From assembly GCA_032358165.1 (NCBI GenBank), contig JAALGY010000063.1, positions 496,001 through 560,000 of the forward strand: 64,000 bases of DNA, read 5' to 3'. The notes below the pieces were generated by a model that was not told the DNA's origin, did not search any database, and was given only the letters and a program-made list of their open reading frames with translations. This DNA comes from Diplosphaera chodatii. Its lineage: Eukaryota; Chlorophyta; Trebouxiophyceae; Prasiolales; Stichococcaceae. Each line of letters opens with the position of its first letter. The first letter of the stretch is position 1. A program made the position numbers and the translations under genes. Of this stretch, positions 43,970 through 57,250 are shown in pieces.

Positions 43970-46900
43970 ATGCTGCGATCTGTCAGCAGTAGGCTCGGTG
44001 CAGGCAGTATTCACCTGTTGAAGAATCAACTGCAGCCGGTCGGCGAGGTCGTCGCAGGATGTGCATGCAGTCTGCGTTGCCTGGTCACCTCACTGCCACA
44101 GCTGCAGCAAGCAGAGCCAGCGCAGCAACCAGAACAGCCTCAAAAGGCGACCACCAAGCAGCATCTGACTCCGTACAACCCCGACGAGGGTCCCGGTGCC
44201 GACTCTACGATCGTGCACAAGCATGGCGCAGACCTACTCCATGACTGTGTGCACAACAAGGTGCAGTTGGTCAGCAGTACTGTCCTGGGTACACCGCCAA
44301 CTGCGTCACCAAGAGCGTCTCACCACCTTACTGATGATGGTGCGCTTGGATTTTGGGGTGAGCAGGGCACCGCTTTTGACAAGCCGGAGCGGGATAGGTT
44401 AGGGCTGCGTGGCCTCCTGCCGCCGCGCGTCATGTCCATGGAGATGCAAGTGGAGCGGCTCAAAGGTGTTCACACTTTGGCTGGCCCGGCCAAGGGTGTA
44501 CAACATTGAAATCATGTTCAACTCAGAGGCTCACCGTCTAAACTGCACTGTACCTATGGATTGCAGATGACTATTTCCTCGGCAAGGACTGGGTTGATTT
44601 GAAGGACCCTTCTGTGACACGGGATCATGTACGCAAGTGGCGCATCCTGTCGGAGCTGAAGGTCAGCGTTGGTGACAATTGGCGCCAGGACCATGTCACT
44701 GATCGTGACTGCATTCCGCATGCGGACGGTGCTTGCTGACCCACTGTTGTCATTATATAGGACCGCAACGAGACGCTGTTCTACAAGCTGCTGGTCGACA
44801 ACTTCTGCGAGATCGCGCCGATTGTGTACACGCCAACCGTTGGCTGGGCTGCCGTCAACTACCACCACGTGTACAGGCGGCCACGGGGCATGTTCTTCAG
44901 CATCAAGGACCGCACTGATATGGCAAGTTGGTGAAGTTTGTGTATCCCCAAGATGGCACTTACAGAGGCGGGCTGCGCCAGGATGCCCGGTGTAGGCGCA
45001 CCGAAACCTCATTCCTCACTGCTGACGAATCTGCAGGCGGCCATGGTGTACAACTGGCCTAGCGAGCAGGTTGACGCAATTGTCGTCACTGACGGCAGGT
45101 GCGCATGGCATGCGTGCAGCGTGTGCTCACAGCCGAACAGTGGGTGTGCTGACAGGCTGGTATAACCTGTTCTCTGGCACCATCATACAAGTGGCTGTCT
45201 GCCGCTGCAGCCGGATCCTGGGGCTTGGGGACCTTGGCATCAATGGAATGGCCATTCCAATTGGTGGGTTTTGTCAATGGACGAGGTTGGAGCCGCCAGG
45301 GCAGATGCCAGGAGTAGCTGCTCAGCCATGAGCCATCTGACAAGACACATCTGGAGTGCAGGCAAACTGGACTTGTATGTTGGGGCAGCTGGCTTTCATC
45401 CCGGCCGCGTGCTGCCCTGCGTCATTGATGTTGGAACGGACAATGCGCAGCTGCAGAACAACGAGCTGTATCTGGGTGGGCACCCTGCATGACTTCGAGC
45501 TATGATGACAGTGGAGGGCTGTTGGACGATGAAAGAACCGTCAGCTGGAGCCACATCCTGGTTTGTGTGTCGCGCCCCCACGTGACGGCTGCCCCGTGCA
45601 GGGCTGCACCAGGGGCGTATCAAGGATCAGCAGTTGTACTTCGATGTGCTTGACGAGGTGAACAGCAGAGGGCCAGGCCACGTCAGGCAGATTCAACCAC
45701 AGTGGTTAGCAGTCGGTACTGCATCAAGCATGTCAACATTGGTCAACGTGCTGAGGAAGCCTGCTGTCGTGCAGTTCGTAAGGGCAGTCATGGGGCGATG
45801 GCCAAAGGCTGTGCTGCAGTTTGAGGTGCTGCAATGTACTGTACTGGGTGGCACTGCAGTCTGACGCTAAATCTGCCACCATGATGCAAGGCTATGAGCT
45901 GGAGTGCTACCATCGCCCCTGCGGCCTTGGCCTGCAGGATTTCAACATGAGTCATGCACAGCCGCTGCTGGACCGGTATCGGTACCACCACAGCACGTTC
46001 AACGACGACATCCAGGGCACTGCCGCCACTGCGCTCGCCGGCCTGTATGGCGCTATGAAGGTGTTTGTTTCAAGACACGCATTGGAGGTTGATGATTGGC
46101 CAAGACTGGCTCGGTCCTGGCAGACAGCACTCCGAGGCACTGCTCCGCCGGGACACAGATATGTGGGCCACTGTTGCCACCCAAAAAGTGTCAATGCACA
46201 TTCATGCTGCTCTTGCACATCAGGTGCGGGGCCTGCCAATCAGTGCTCTGAGGAAGCAGCGCATCGTGGTTGTGGGTGCGGGCAGCGCCGGCATGGGCGT
46301 CGTGCGCATGATCGCACAAGGTGCTGAGCCGTCCACGCCTGTGTCGCTGCTTTCACTGGTTGAACACACGCGCATGCTGCGACAAACATGCCATTGCCGC
46401 CCCCCTGTTATGCTCAAAGAGTCAGGCCGTGTGCAACAACATGTCTGCCACCTGTGCAGGCATGCAGCGGCAGGGCTTGACAGCAGACGAAGCGTGCAAG
46501 AACTTCTGGATCGCCGACTACAACGGCCTGATCACAGTAGAGCGGGAGGATCTGTCAGATGCTGTGGCGCCTTTTGCACGTTTGCCAGACGCCGGCGACA
46601 GCGAAGGGGAAGCCCTTGCAGACATCGTGCGCAGGGTGAGTGCCTCCCTGTCCCAGCATCACATATGCAGGTGTGGCTCTGCTCGCAGGTAGCAAGTTGC
46701 AGTCTTGCTTCGGCAGTCGATAGGCGAAATGCATCGCCTGCAGGTAAAGCCGACAGCAATCATCGGGCTCTCAGGCGCCGGGCGGCTTTTCACCCCAGAG
46801 ATCTTGACGGTGTGCTGGCGTGATGTCCTGACCCACTTTGCCCTCGTTCTGAAAGCGCCGCTGCAGAGCAAGACACCTGGCCTGCACATCGTTCGTTCTG

Positions 46901-48124
46901 GCGGTGAGTCAGTGAAGAGTGCGCTGTTCGTAGGAAATGGGGAAGAACAACGAGCGGCCAATCATCTTCCCTATGAGCAACCCCACCAGCCGCATGGAAT
47001 GCACAGCAGAGGACGCCCAAAAATATACAGGTGTGCCAGATGCCTTCCACATAAGAGGTTTGCACGGAAGGCTCTAACCTGGACAAGTGCTGTACACATG
47101 CACACAAGTACACCAGAAGCGCCTCGAGGACGGCCGTGCGTTGCTGGTGCAGAGGGTCGAGCCATCTTTGCCAGCGGAAGTCCGCAGGAGAATGTGCAGT
47201 ACGATGGCCGCACGATCGCCTCCTCACAGGCCAACAACATGTACATTTTTCCAGGTGCGCAGTGCTATCCTGGAAAACAGAGGTCAGAAGTGCGCACGTT
47301 AGAGACTGCTGCCACTCGTCTCACTGCTGGGCCACGGCTGTCAACAGTCAGTCGCGTGTGTGCAGGCCTGGCATTTGGCGCGCACCTGGCTGAGACGGGC
47401 GCTGTGTCAGATGGCATGATCATGGTGCGCAGACCAGGGCAGGGTGCCGTGCTGTGATGTGCGCTGGCACCGCCATGCAAGCTGCCACACTGGGGGCGAT
47501 GGAAGCTGATGCCTGAAGTACACGCTCGTGGTTGCAGGCAGCAGCAGCAGCGTTGCCCAACATGATTCCAGAGGACAACCTGCAGAAGGGCTTCGTGTAT
47601 CCGCCACTGGACACAATCAGGTGCTGCTGCCTGAGATCCCAGACCCTCATTGCACATGCAGCATGACCGCATTCGTTTGTGTCACCAGCCCTGAGCAGAT
47701 TGACGGGGTCAGTAGAATGCTTCAACAATAACTGAAGTGATGATCTTGCTGCACATACAGGGACATCAGCGCGCGTGTCACCTTTGAGGTCATGTACCAA
47801 GCGATGGAGGAGGGCCTGGTGAAGAACCCCCGCGCAATCGCCGAGTTTGAGGCGAGCAACGAGTCGCTCATGGACTGGATCGTTTCCAACATGTACTGGT
47901 GCGCTCTCAGGCCAGGTCGATGCAGCCTGCATCTGTGCATATCGGCGCTGTACGTAAGCGCGCCACCAGCCACAGGCCCTCACTGTGCATGCCTGATGCT
48001 GCGCAGGCCGCATTACTCCCCGCTCATCTACCTCGAGCCTGGTGCGCCTCTAGTGTGTGCCCATATCATCCACCTGCTCGAGGCGTGTGTATCTGCAATG
48101 GCTGCCTGGGTCGCTGCTTGCTGA
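43970..48124 (+). CDS. Malic enzyme (oxidative decarboxylating malate dehydrogenase), probable mitochondrial presequence
   Basis: Converts malate to pyruvate, CO2 and NAD(P)H. The ATG at 43970 gives [20 protein letters not shown], an amphipathic basic presequence. The enzyme then shows [40 protein letters not shown] with [20 protein letters not shown] (catalytic Tyr region, about 44775-44890), [19 protein letters not shown] and [33 protein letters not shown], then [20 protein letters not shown] (about 45980-46030), supply the metal-binding residues. The dinucleotide fold is in [20 protein letters not shown] (about 46258-46315). Next come [68 protein letters not shown], and [20 protein letters not shown]. 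It closes [12 protein letters not shown] with a short extension to TGA at 48124. Some 17-20 exons, the most fragmented gene here. Cofactor preference cannot be read. Confidence 0.95.
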
Positions 48125-48600
48125 GTACGTAATGTCATGTGGTGCACAGGCAAAAGCAAATGAGCTGCTCGTGCCACGAGCGGCCACAGCTACAGATGGC
48201 ATTAAATCCACACTGTGTGAACGCTTGGACCGACTGCCGAAAGCAGGAGGGTCAGCAGAAGTGTGCGCCATGGCATGCGATCATAGCGAGTCCACTGACC
48301 CTGCGATCCGCTGCACATGTGTACGCCAGCATATGACGACCTGTGCGCCATGCCAATCTGCTATCTTGCAAGGGCCACAATACACAGGTGGCGCTGCATT
48401 CATTCGGCTAGCATGCAAGCCCCTCTTCTGTTTGAGCAGCTTGTGCAAGCCTCGATTTACTCAGATTCATTCTGAACCCCGTGTTGTAACAATATCAGTT
48501 CTGTGGTCGCTGAGCAATATCAGGGGCGCTGCTGCCGAGTGAGCTACCGACATTGGCAATGCTGACCTGCAAACGTTTCCCACTGCAAACTTTTCGTGTG
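48125..48600. other. Convergent 3' region between malic enzyme and adenine deaminase
   Basis: 476 bp between opposing stop codons. No coding frame with family resemblance or clear splice context; read as 3' UTRs and spacer. Confidence 0.4.
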
Positions 48601-50524
<1,924 letters not shown>

Positions 50525-50788
50525 TGCCCAGATTTAGGGTTGCGACCAGCCCAGCCATTCAACGGTGCAGCGACACCTGAACTAGTGGACTTTGCTGATT
50601 ATTCAGACACGAAACACGGCGACATCCACATTTCTGAAGAGTGTACATGGGGCATTGACTGGAGTTTGTGTAGTCCCGTACTGCAATGAGCAACCTGTAC
50701 CTTCCCGTACAACACAGCTAGACAGACTTCAACCCAACTTGCGTCGACTGAGGAGATGTTTGCTAGTGTCACAACACTCCAATCGACC

Positions 50789-53382
50789 TCAAGTTGCTAC
50801 AAGGTACGGCTCATTGTTATAAGCAACGGCAAGCAATACTGCCGCCACCAGTGCTAGTACCCCCGCGTTCAGCAACGCCTGCAGCTTGGAGGCTGTTGCT
50901 GGCTGCACCATTGTCACCCTGCAGACACCACTTACGATTGTTCCATCCAAGTGCAGCTGCTCCATGGTAGGGTGGGTACGTGACATGATCGACAGCATTC
51001 TGCAGCCTGATGCTGTGCGTGAGCTCGGCTGCTTGGGTTCTGACGAGGAGGTCAAGTGATGCTCACTCTGCAGCGCCCTGCAAGGCGGCTGGGCTGGACG
51101 TCGCTCTACTGCTGTCGTCGTTGCTGCCAGCGGAGGAGGCGGGCGACGCGGCCGCCGGCAGCTGGTGCGGCTGCTGGTGGGAGGCCACTGCCGACAGCGC
51201 CTGCACCTGCCCCGCCGACCGCGCCTGCTCGCTGTGGAGCCGCGCCAGCTTCCGCTCGAGGTCCCTGCAACATGCACCTGACACGTGGCAAAACACTCTT
51301 GCACGCAGCTTCGACTGGCAGCTGGCTGTGCCAGGGGGTTCCAGTGAGCCCTGCATGCCCCAAGCGAGTGAGGCGCTGCCGTGTGGCACTTGACCGGCAA
51401 AAACTTTTGGCCCTGTTCATGTCAAGGGGGCCCCACCGGTGGCGGGCGTGCAGGTCCTCGATGCGCTCCTCGAAGCGGTCGTGCAGGCGGTTGATGTCGG
51501 CGATGCGGTCGTCCGCAAAGCCGCACAGGGTGCGCACCGCCGCCAGGTGCTCCTCCATGTGCTGCCGCAGCCCCTGCACCGTGTTTGCGACTGAGTACCT
51601 GCCGCTGGCCGTGGCAAAGCTGGTCTCGTGATGCAGCAAGATGTGTCGCAGCTATACCAGCGGCGCCAGCTCACCTCCAAGCGCTGCATGCCCTTTTGCA
51701 TGTACCGCCATAGGTCCTGCATGGGGCGCGGCAGCTCCGCCGCAGCAGACGCGTCCGGCATGCTGCTGCGAGCGCTGCTGGTGGGACTCCACAGCGCTGC
51801 GGCCGAGGCGCTGACCTGCAGCATCGACGCTGTCAGCGGCCCGTCAGCCAGCTGCGCCGGCCCACCGCCAAGCTGCAGGGGCTGCGGTGCTGGGTGCTGC
51901 GGCTGTGAGGCGTGCGCGGCCGCCTGCTGCAGTGCCTCTGCTATGCGCTCCTCGACAAAGGCGCAGATGTCGGACGTCTCTGATGTCACAAATTCGCGCA
52001 CCTGCGGGACTACCGTCTGTCTGAATGCCTCCAGCTGGCATGCCCATGTGTGACACCAGCACTGGCCTGGTGGGCTGCATGCACGCAGGGCACGCGCTTG
52101 ACATGTGAGCACCTCTGCCATCTCTCCAGTCAAGCGGTTTGCGAGCTGCGCCAGCTCGGCTCGCAGCCTGATCGCGTCGCCTGCATCTGCCAGCGCTACT
52201 GCTGACGCGGTGCGACCCTGCTCAGCGCACTCGTGCAGCAGCCGCCTCAACCCCACCAGCCGGGCGCTGATCTCGGGGCCTGCAGGACCGTGGATGCCTT
52301 CAGGGAAGTATAATAAACAGCAGCCATGTGACACACTGACCTCTTGACCACCACAAAGACTACAAGATCGATCCTCACGCCTCACCATTGGCGGCGGGCT
52401 CGCTGTGGCATGCCTGCTGTATCTCCTCAAGGCTGTGGTCTAGCTCCTCCACTAAAGTTGAGGCATCATTAGCATATGGCAGCCGAGCCAGCGGCGTGGC
52501 CATGGTGGCCCTGTGCTCTGGTGCAGTGGGCTCCTACGCAAGCGACATGCAGCCTTTGTCATCTCCCTTGAGCCGGGAACTCGTATGCTTCTGTCCTCAG
52601 TATATATTCTGATACCGCATCTCAGCAGCACAATGGCACCTGCTGGGCACAGGACTGCGCCTCCAGCACAGCGATGCGCTCCTGCAGTGTGACCAAGAGC
52701 TCTGGAGCTCCCGAAACTGACGGCTGCATGTCTGCGCTGTGGTCCGTTGCACTGTAACAAGCTGTGTGCGCTGGCTGCGGCGGCGATCCTGGCCCCACCT
52801 GCAGAGCCAAGCAGTACCCTCAAGTACATCCCTCCTATAATACTCCTGACAGCTGATGCGATGCGATCCACGCACATCTGGTGTCCAAGCCCGGACTCAC
52901 TGGGCGCTGTGCGCTGACGTCTGGCGAGTACAGGCCGTTGGTAAACACCCCTGCGCCAGCCTCGCAGCGGGCCGGGCTTGGTCTCAGCAGCAGCGGCGTC
53001 TGCTGCCAGGGGCCGTCAGCGAACGGCCCTTTGCCTGGGTGCCGGAGGGGCAGGCAGCCAGCCTGCAGTGAGAGAGATCGCGCAGAATCAGCAGTCGACC
53101 TAAGCGAAGCGACCCAAGCGAGTCTGCCAGTTTGACGCGTCGACCATGTTCTGTGGTGACGATCCACGCTTGTAGATGCTGCACATTGCTTACTTCGCTG
53201 AGGTCCGAGTCTGACTCGCAGCTATGATCGTAGGTGTGGTCTCCCTTGTAGCCGTTCATGGTCTGCCAGCGCAGGGTGTAGGCCTGAGAACCCACGCCGT
53301 ACTGATGCAAATTCGCAGAGGTTTGATTTTGGCTAGTCCCGTCGTCCGGCAGTAGCTGCGGACAAACCGATCTGCGACCCAT
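50789..53382 (-). CDS. Coiled-coil tail-anchored protein with KASH-like C-terminus
   Basis: Family not recognised. The gene can be chained from ATG 53382 (MGRRSVCPQLLPDDG...) through phase-0 exons: DHTYDHSCESDSDLSE (GTAAGC donor), GPFADGPWQQTPLLLRPSPA, then SGAPELLVTLQERIAVLEAQ, and EPTAPEHRATMATPLARLPY with LVEELDHSLEEIQQACH. These lead to helical exons PEISARLVGLRRLLHECAEQ, AFRQTVVPQVREFVTSETSD with ICAFVEERIAEALQQAAAHA, PMQDLWRYMQKGMQRLE, GLRQHMEEHLAAVRTLCGFA with DRFEERIEDLHARHR, and DLERKLARLHSEQARSAGQV. The last exon encodes ASKLQALLNAGVLALVAAVL LAVA, a single C-terminal membrane span, then only YNNEPYLVAT and stop (50789). This is long cytosolic coiled coil, one span, and a ten-residue tail ending LVAT. 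The layout is that of plant KASH proteins, which end in xVPT. The exon before the last is not firmly placed. Confidence 0.68.
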
Positions 53383-53584
53383 CAGCCGTGAGCTGTCAAC
53401 TACGCTTCATGCAAAACCCTATGACTAACCGTGCTGCACGGTTTGCATGCTGCAGTTGTGCTGTACACCGAGCTCCTTTGCTTCAGGTTCGAGTCGATAA
53501 ATGGTCGTTTCGGGATTCCTTATATATTGGAATAAAGATATGCAACTTGAGTGACGGCAAGCCTCCACTGATGGAGCATCGAGC

Positions 53585-56550
53585 TCACAGCACCACGCCG
53601 CGATTTTCATCATACTCCTTTCGGAGCATCGGATCCCGCAGAACTTCATACGCCCGACTGAGCTCCTGCGCAAAGTCATCCGAGACTGACTCTGACTGTT
53701 GAGTGCCGACCACTGTCAATGTTTCTGCAGGAGGTGGGTACTGTAGCATCCTGCTGGTCACTGCAGCTTGCGGCGCCCACCTGGAAGCGCTTGTGAGCGA
53801 CGCTGCGGTCCTGCTGGGCGAGGCCATCGCGCCGGTCAGGGTGCCACTTGAGCGCCGCCTTCCGGAATGCTCGCTTGATGTCGGACGCGGTGACCTCCCT
53901 GGCCTGTGGATGATCCCAACAATGCCACATCAGTCAGCCGCTGAGCTCCTCCGTTAACTCCCAGGGACTGCAGCAGCCTGAACAGCCGCTGACCTCCTGG
54001 CTGCCGTCGGTGCTGAAGCCCAGCAGCTCGTAGTAGCCCAAGTAGTCACGCCGCCCGGCGCTGACGCGACCAAACGTGGGGTCGCCGGCTCGCTGCCGCC
54101 GCGCCTGCGCCGACTCGCCGAAGCGCGCCGTCCGCCGGGCCTCCCGCTCCTCCTCCGCTTTCTGCCGGTCCCTGCCGCGGTGAACATGGCATCACACACT
54201 TGCGCAGCTCGGCATTGGGTCCCCACCGCTGTGTATCACAGGCGAGTTGTGTTTGCTGATCCACACAGGTCTGAGACATGAAGACAACATCGTAAATCAT
54301 TCTGCAAACCATGCCATGATCTTGCACATGTCACCGCTGGGTGGCCTGCTCTGCGATGAAGCGGCGGCGGCGCAGCGCACGCTGCCGCATGTGCAGCACC
54401 AGGCGCTCGGCCCAGACGCGCCGCTTGTCGGGGTCCCACCGCCACAGGTCCGCCTCCTCCCACCGCCGCCACTCCCTGTTGGCTGTCACCTGCAGGCGGC
54501 CGCACGCGCTTTACAGCGCCCTCTCATCATGCTGTCATCCTGCGAACTATCGAAGATAGCAAGTGATAGGTCTTATCACTGACATAGGTGCAGGATTGCG
54601 CCATGCAGCGCAAATCAGAGTGCGCATCCACGACTGCTGCTGCTGCAGATGCCAAGGAGGCGCGCACCCAGAGCGCCTCGTCATCGCCGGTGTCCAGGGG
54701 CCCGAGGCCCATGCGGATGATGCGCTGCAGGTCGGCCTCGTCCGCACGCGCGCGAGCCGCCTCCACGTTCTGCTGCAGCAGGTGTGGCGCCATCTGCGCC
54801 GCCAGGCCTGCATGGCACTTGCAGCCGCCTCGCTGTTTGACACAAGCACAGCCACGGATGTCGCCTCTTCAGCCACAGCGCCTTCACAGGTCGGTGTCGT
54901 CACCGTGTTGCTGGGCATTTGAAAACCCAGCCCTCACCTGCGGTGGTGCAGGACATGAGCACCCAGAAGACGTGGTCGACGCCGAACAGCGTGGCGCTGG
55001 GGTCGCCAAAGGCGTACGCAGCGACCGCGCCCGTGGCAAGCGTGGAGCTGCCCACCGCTGCGCCCGTCAGCAGCTGCGCCTTGCGCACGTTGAAGTGGCG
55101 CTCGCCCCTCACCTGGGGCTTTCCCGAATCCGACTCTGCAGGTGCAAGGCCGCATGTCAATTTGGACAGTACGCTATCAGCCTGCCTGACGACCTGACAC
55201 TGATACAGCACAGCATGCTGCCTCGCTGTTCTTGCTGCTGGACGGGCTGCACCGAGAGCGCACCCATGCCGCTGATGACTGCCATGAAGTGCTGCGGCCG
55301 CCGCTCCCCCGTCTCCGCCAGCACCTCGCCAAATGTGTATTGCACGATGTAGGCGGGAAAGTACACCAGGCGGGCGCGTCGCCGCAGCGGCTGCAGCCGC
55401 ACCCGCACATCGCGCACCACATCAGCATTGGTCTCCGCCTTCAACGACTCCTCTGCGGCGGCAATCTGCAGGCAACATCAGCATGAGCTGTGGCTGCACA
55501 GCTACCCCTAAAGGATGCCACCAGCTTGCAAGTGTCCAGGCAAGACACCATGAACACGGCGCACAAGCTCACTTCTTTGATGTGGATGACGCGCAGGGCC
55601 AGCTCCCAGGCGACCGACTGCTTCATGGTGGGTGCGTCCACGTCCACCAGCCGGTCCTGGCCGCGCCCCGCCATGGCTGACTGGATCACCGCCTCAGCCT
55701 CCTGTGATGAGCCATGCGCTTCACATGGTGCAGCGACGCATCAAAGGGTCAGGCGCCCAGGCGCTCTGAAGCAGTTGCCGGGCACCGGAGCAGGGCGCGC
55801 TTGGTCGCAAGTGGAGTGCGCAGCACATATGTGTATGCAAGCAAAGACAGCAACATTGCCTCCGTGCTGACCTTCAATGGCCGCGTGCGAGACAGCGATC
55901 CTGGACACTTGACCGCCTCAATGAAGTCTCGGCGGTATTTGTACGAGCCATAGATCTGCATCGAGCCCAGCGTCCAAGGGTATTCGCGATGCTGGCTGCG
56001 CTGTTCCGACTCCCGCCAGATCATGCTGCCATCCTGCTTCCTGCAGTTGGCAGGTGCAAACCTTTGCATCTGATGCAGCGGAGCCGTGGTGCACTTGCGG
56101 CCACAACCGACTGGTCGAAACTGCGCTGGCTGCCATAGGATCTCCGAAGGTGACGACACAGCACTCACGCCACGTACCCTTCCGCCGCAAAGCCAAGCGT
56201 GGCTGAGCTGTGCACCCGCACAGTTGTCTCGAACAACCAGAAGGGCAGCAGCACCGGCCGCACGCTCGTGCCCTGCTGTTCCAGCAGCTTGGCAGGGGCA
56301 AGCCATTGCTGCGCATGCCACCTCCGGAATGCCTGCTTTGCCTGCGTCATCTAGCGGATCAGTGTATGTCATTTCAGCCTGCCTATGCTGTGTAGTCACC
56401 TCGCCAGCATGACACCGCATTCAACCCACAGCAAGCTGCAGAATAATAGAGCAACCGAGAGCAGTATGTTCTGCATCCCGTTGCTGCTCACGTGGTCGAT
56501 GTCAATTTGAAACTCCACGAGGCGTGACGGGATAGCGCCCGGTCTGAAGC
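53585..56550 (-). CDS. Membrane protein with C-terminal J-domain (5' end unresolved)
   Basis: The earliest exon I can support begins at 56550 (FRPGAIPSRLVEFQIDIDH) and joins MTQAKQAFRRWHAQQWLAPA. PVLLPFWLFETTVRVHSSAT, GSMQIYGSYKYRRDFIEAVK, DAPTMKQSVAWELALRVIHI and LVYFPAYIVQYTFGEVLAET follow. The -PFxxFxxxxAxxAFxxW...PxxLPFWxFE pattern resembles plant and bacterial proteins of unknown function. A hydrophobic exon (about 55110-54950) reads SSTLATGAVAAYAFGDPSAT with FGVDHVFWVLMSC. Basic helical exons follow (VTANREWRRWEEADLWRW, RQKAEEEREARRTARFG). The C-terminal J-domain is DYLGYYELLGFSTDGSQ, then VTASDIKRAFRKAALKWHPD (HPD motif intact, about 53890-53840), then FAQELSRAYEVLRDPMLRKE and the stop at 53585. 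J-domains are usually N-terminal, so the order is notable. Likely an Hsp70 recruiter on an organelle membrane. The true start lies upstream. Confidence 0.72.
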
Positions 56551-57250
56551 CTGCATGTATGTCAGCTGAGTTGATATTTGATATATGCATAGCAAGTGAT
56601 CTCGTGCAGAAAGGCATTCCACATGACAAAGGCCAGTCTGATCACCTTGCAATGTATGACCCGGCTCCGCTTCAGTGTGCAACCAGCACTGCGTACGAGT
56701 CTGCAGACATGCAAGCAGCTGGGATGCGTGCCTCCTGGTACGGCTGACTAACATGGATTGGCCACAGCATGCGGCCTGCCAGCTGTCAAGCCACCCCTGG
56801 TCTTTGAAAATTGGTCAACACCTGGCGCAGCGCAGCAATCCACCAGGTGCAGGTGGCTGCCAGGTATGCTGGATGCTTCACGACGGGTGCAGTGCGCTGT
56901 AGCGCGAGTTCGATGACCCTTTGGATCACTGCTGTGTTATGACTTTTGCACAGTGCTGCATTCCAGGCGTTTCAACGCAGATGCGAACCATGCGATTAGC
57001 AGGTGCAGCTAAGCTGATACGCTTGTGCTCCTAAAACCTGTGGCAGCTGCATATGACGTCATGCACGCTCCAGCCTGGCTCGCACTGGCTGCAATCCGAC
57101 AAACACATCGCACCACGAGCGTGCGCGAGGGACGACCGTGCTTGCACTCTTTGTGCTGCTGAGCAGCGCCAACAGCTAATACATATCCGTCAGGTCATAC
57201 GTGGGGCTTTACCCAGCATATCACACGCAGCGCAGGCGCAGGTAGGCTGC
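56551..57250. promoter_or_regulatory. Divergent region between J-domain gene and ferredoxin-MBL gene
   Basis: About 700 bp that must contain the missing 5' exon(s) and promoter of the J-domain gene and the promoter of the ferredoxin-MBL gene. An in-frame ATG at 57053 would extend the latter by 66 residues. No other coding exon could be assigned. Confidence 0.4.
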
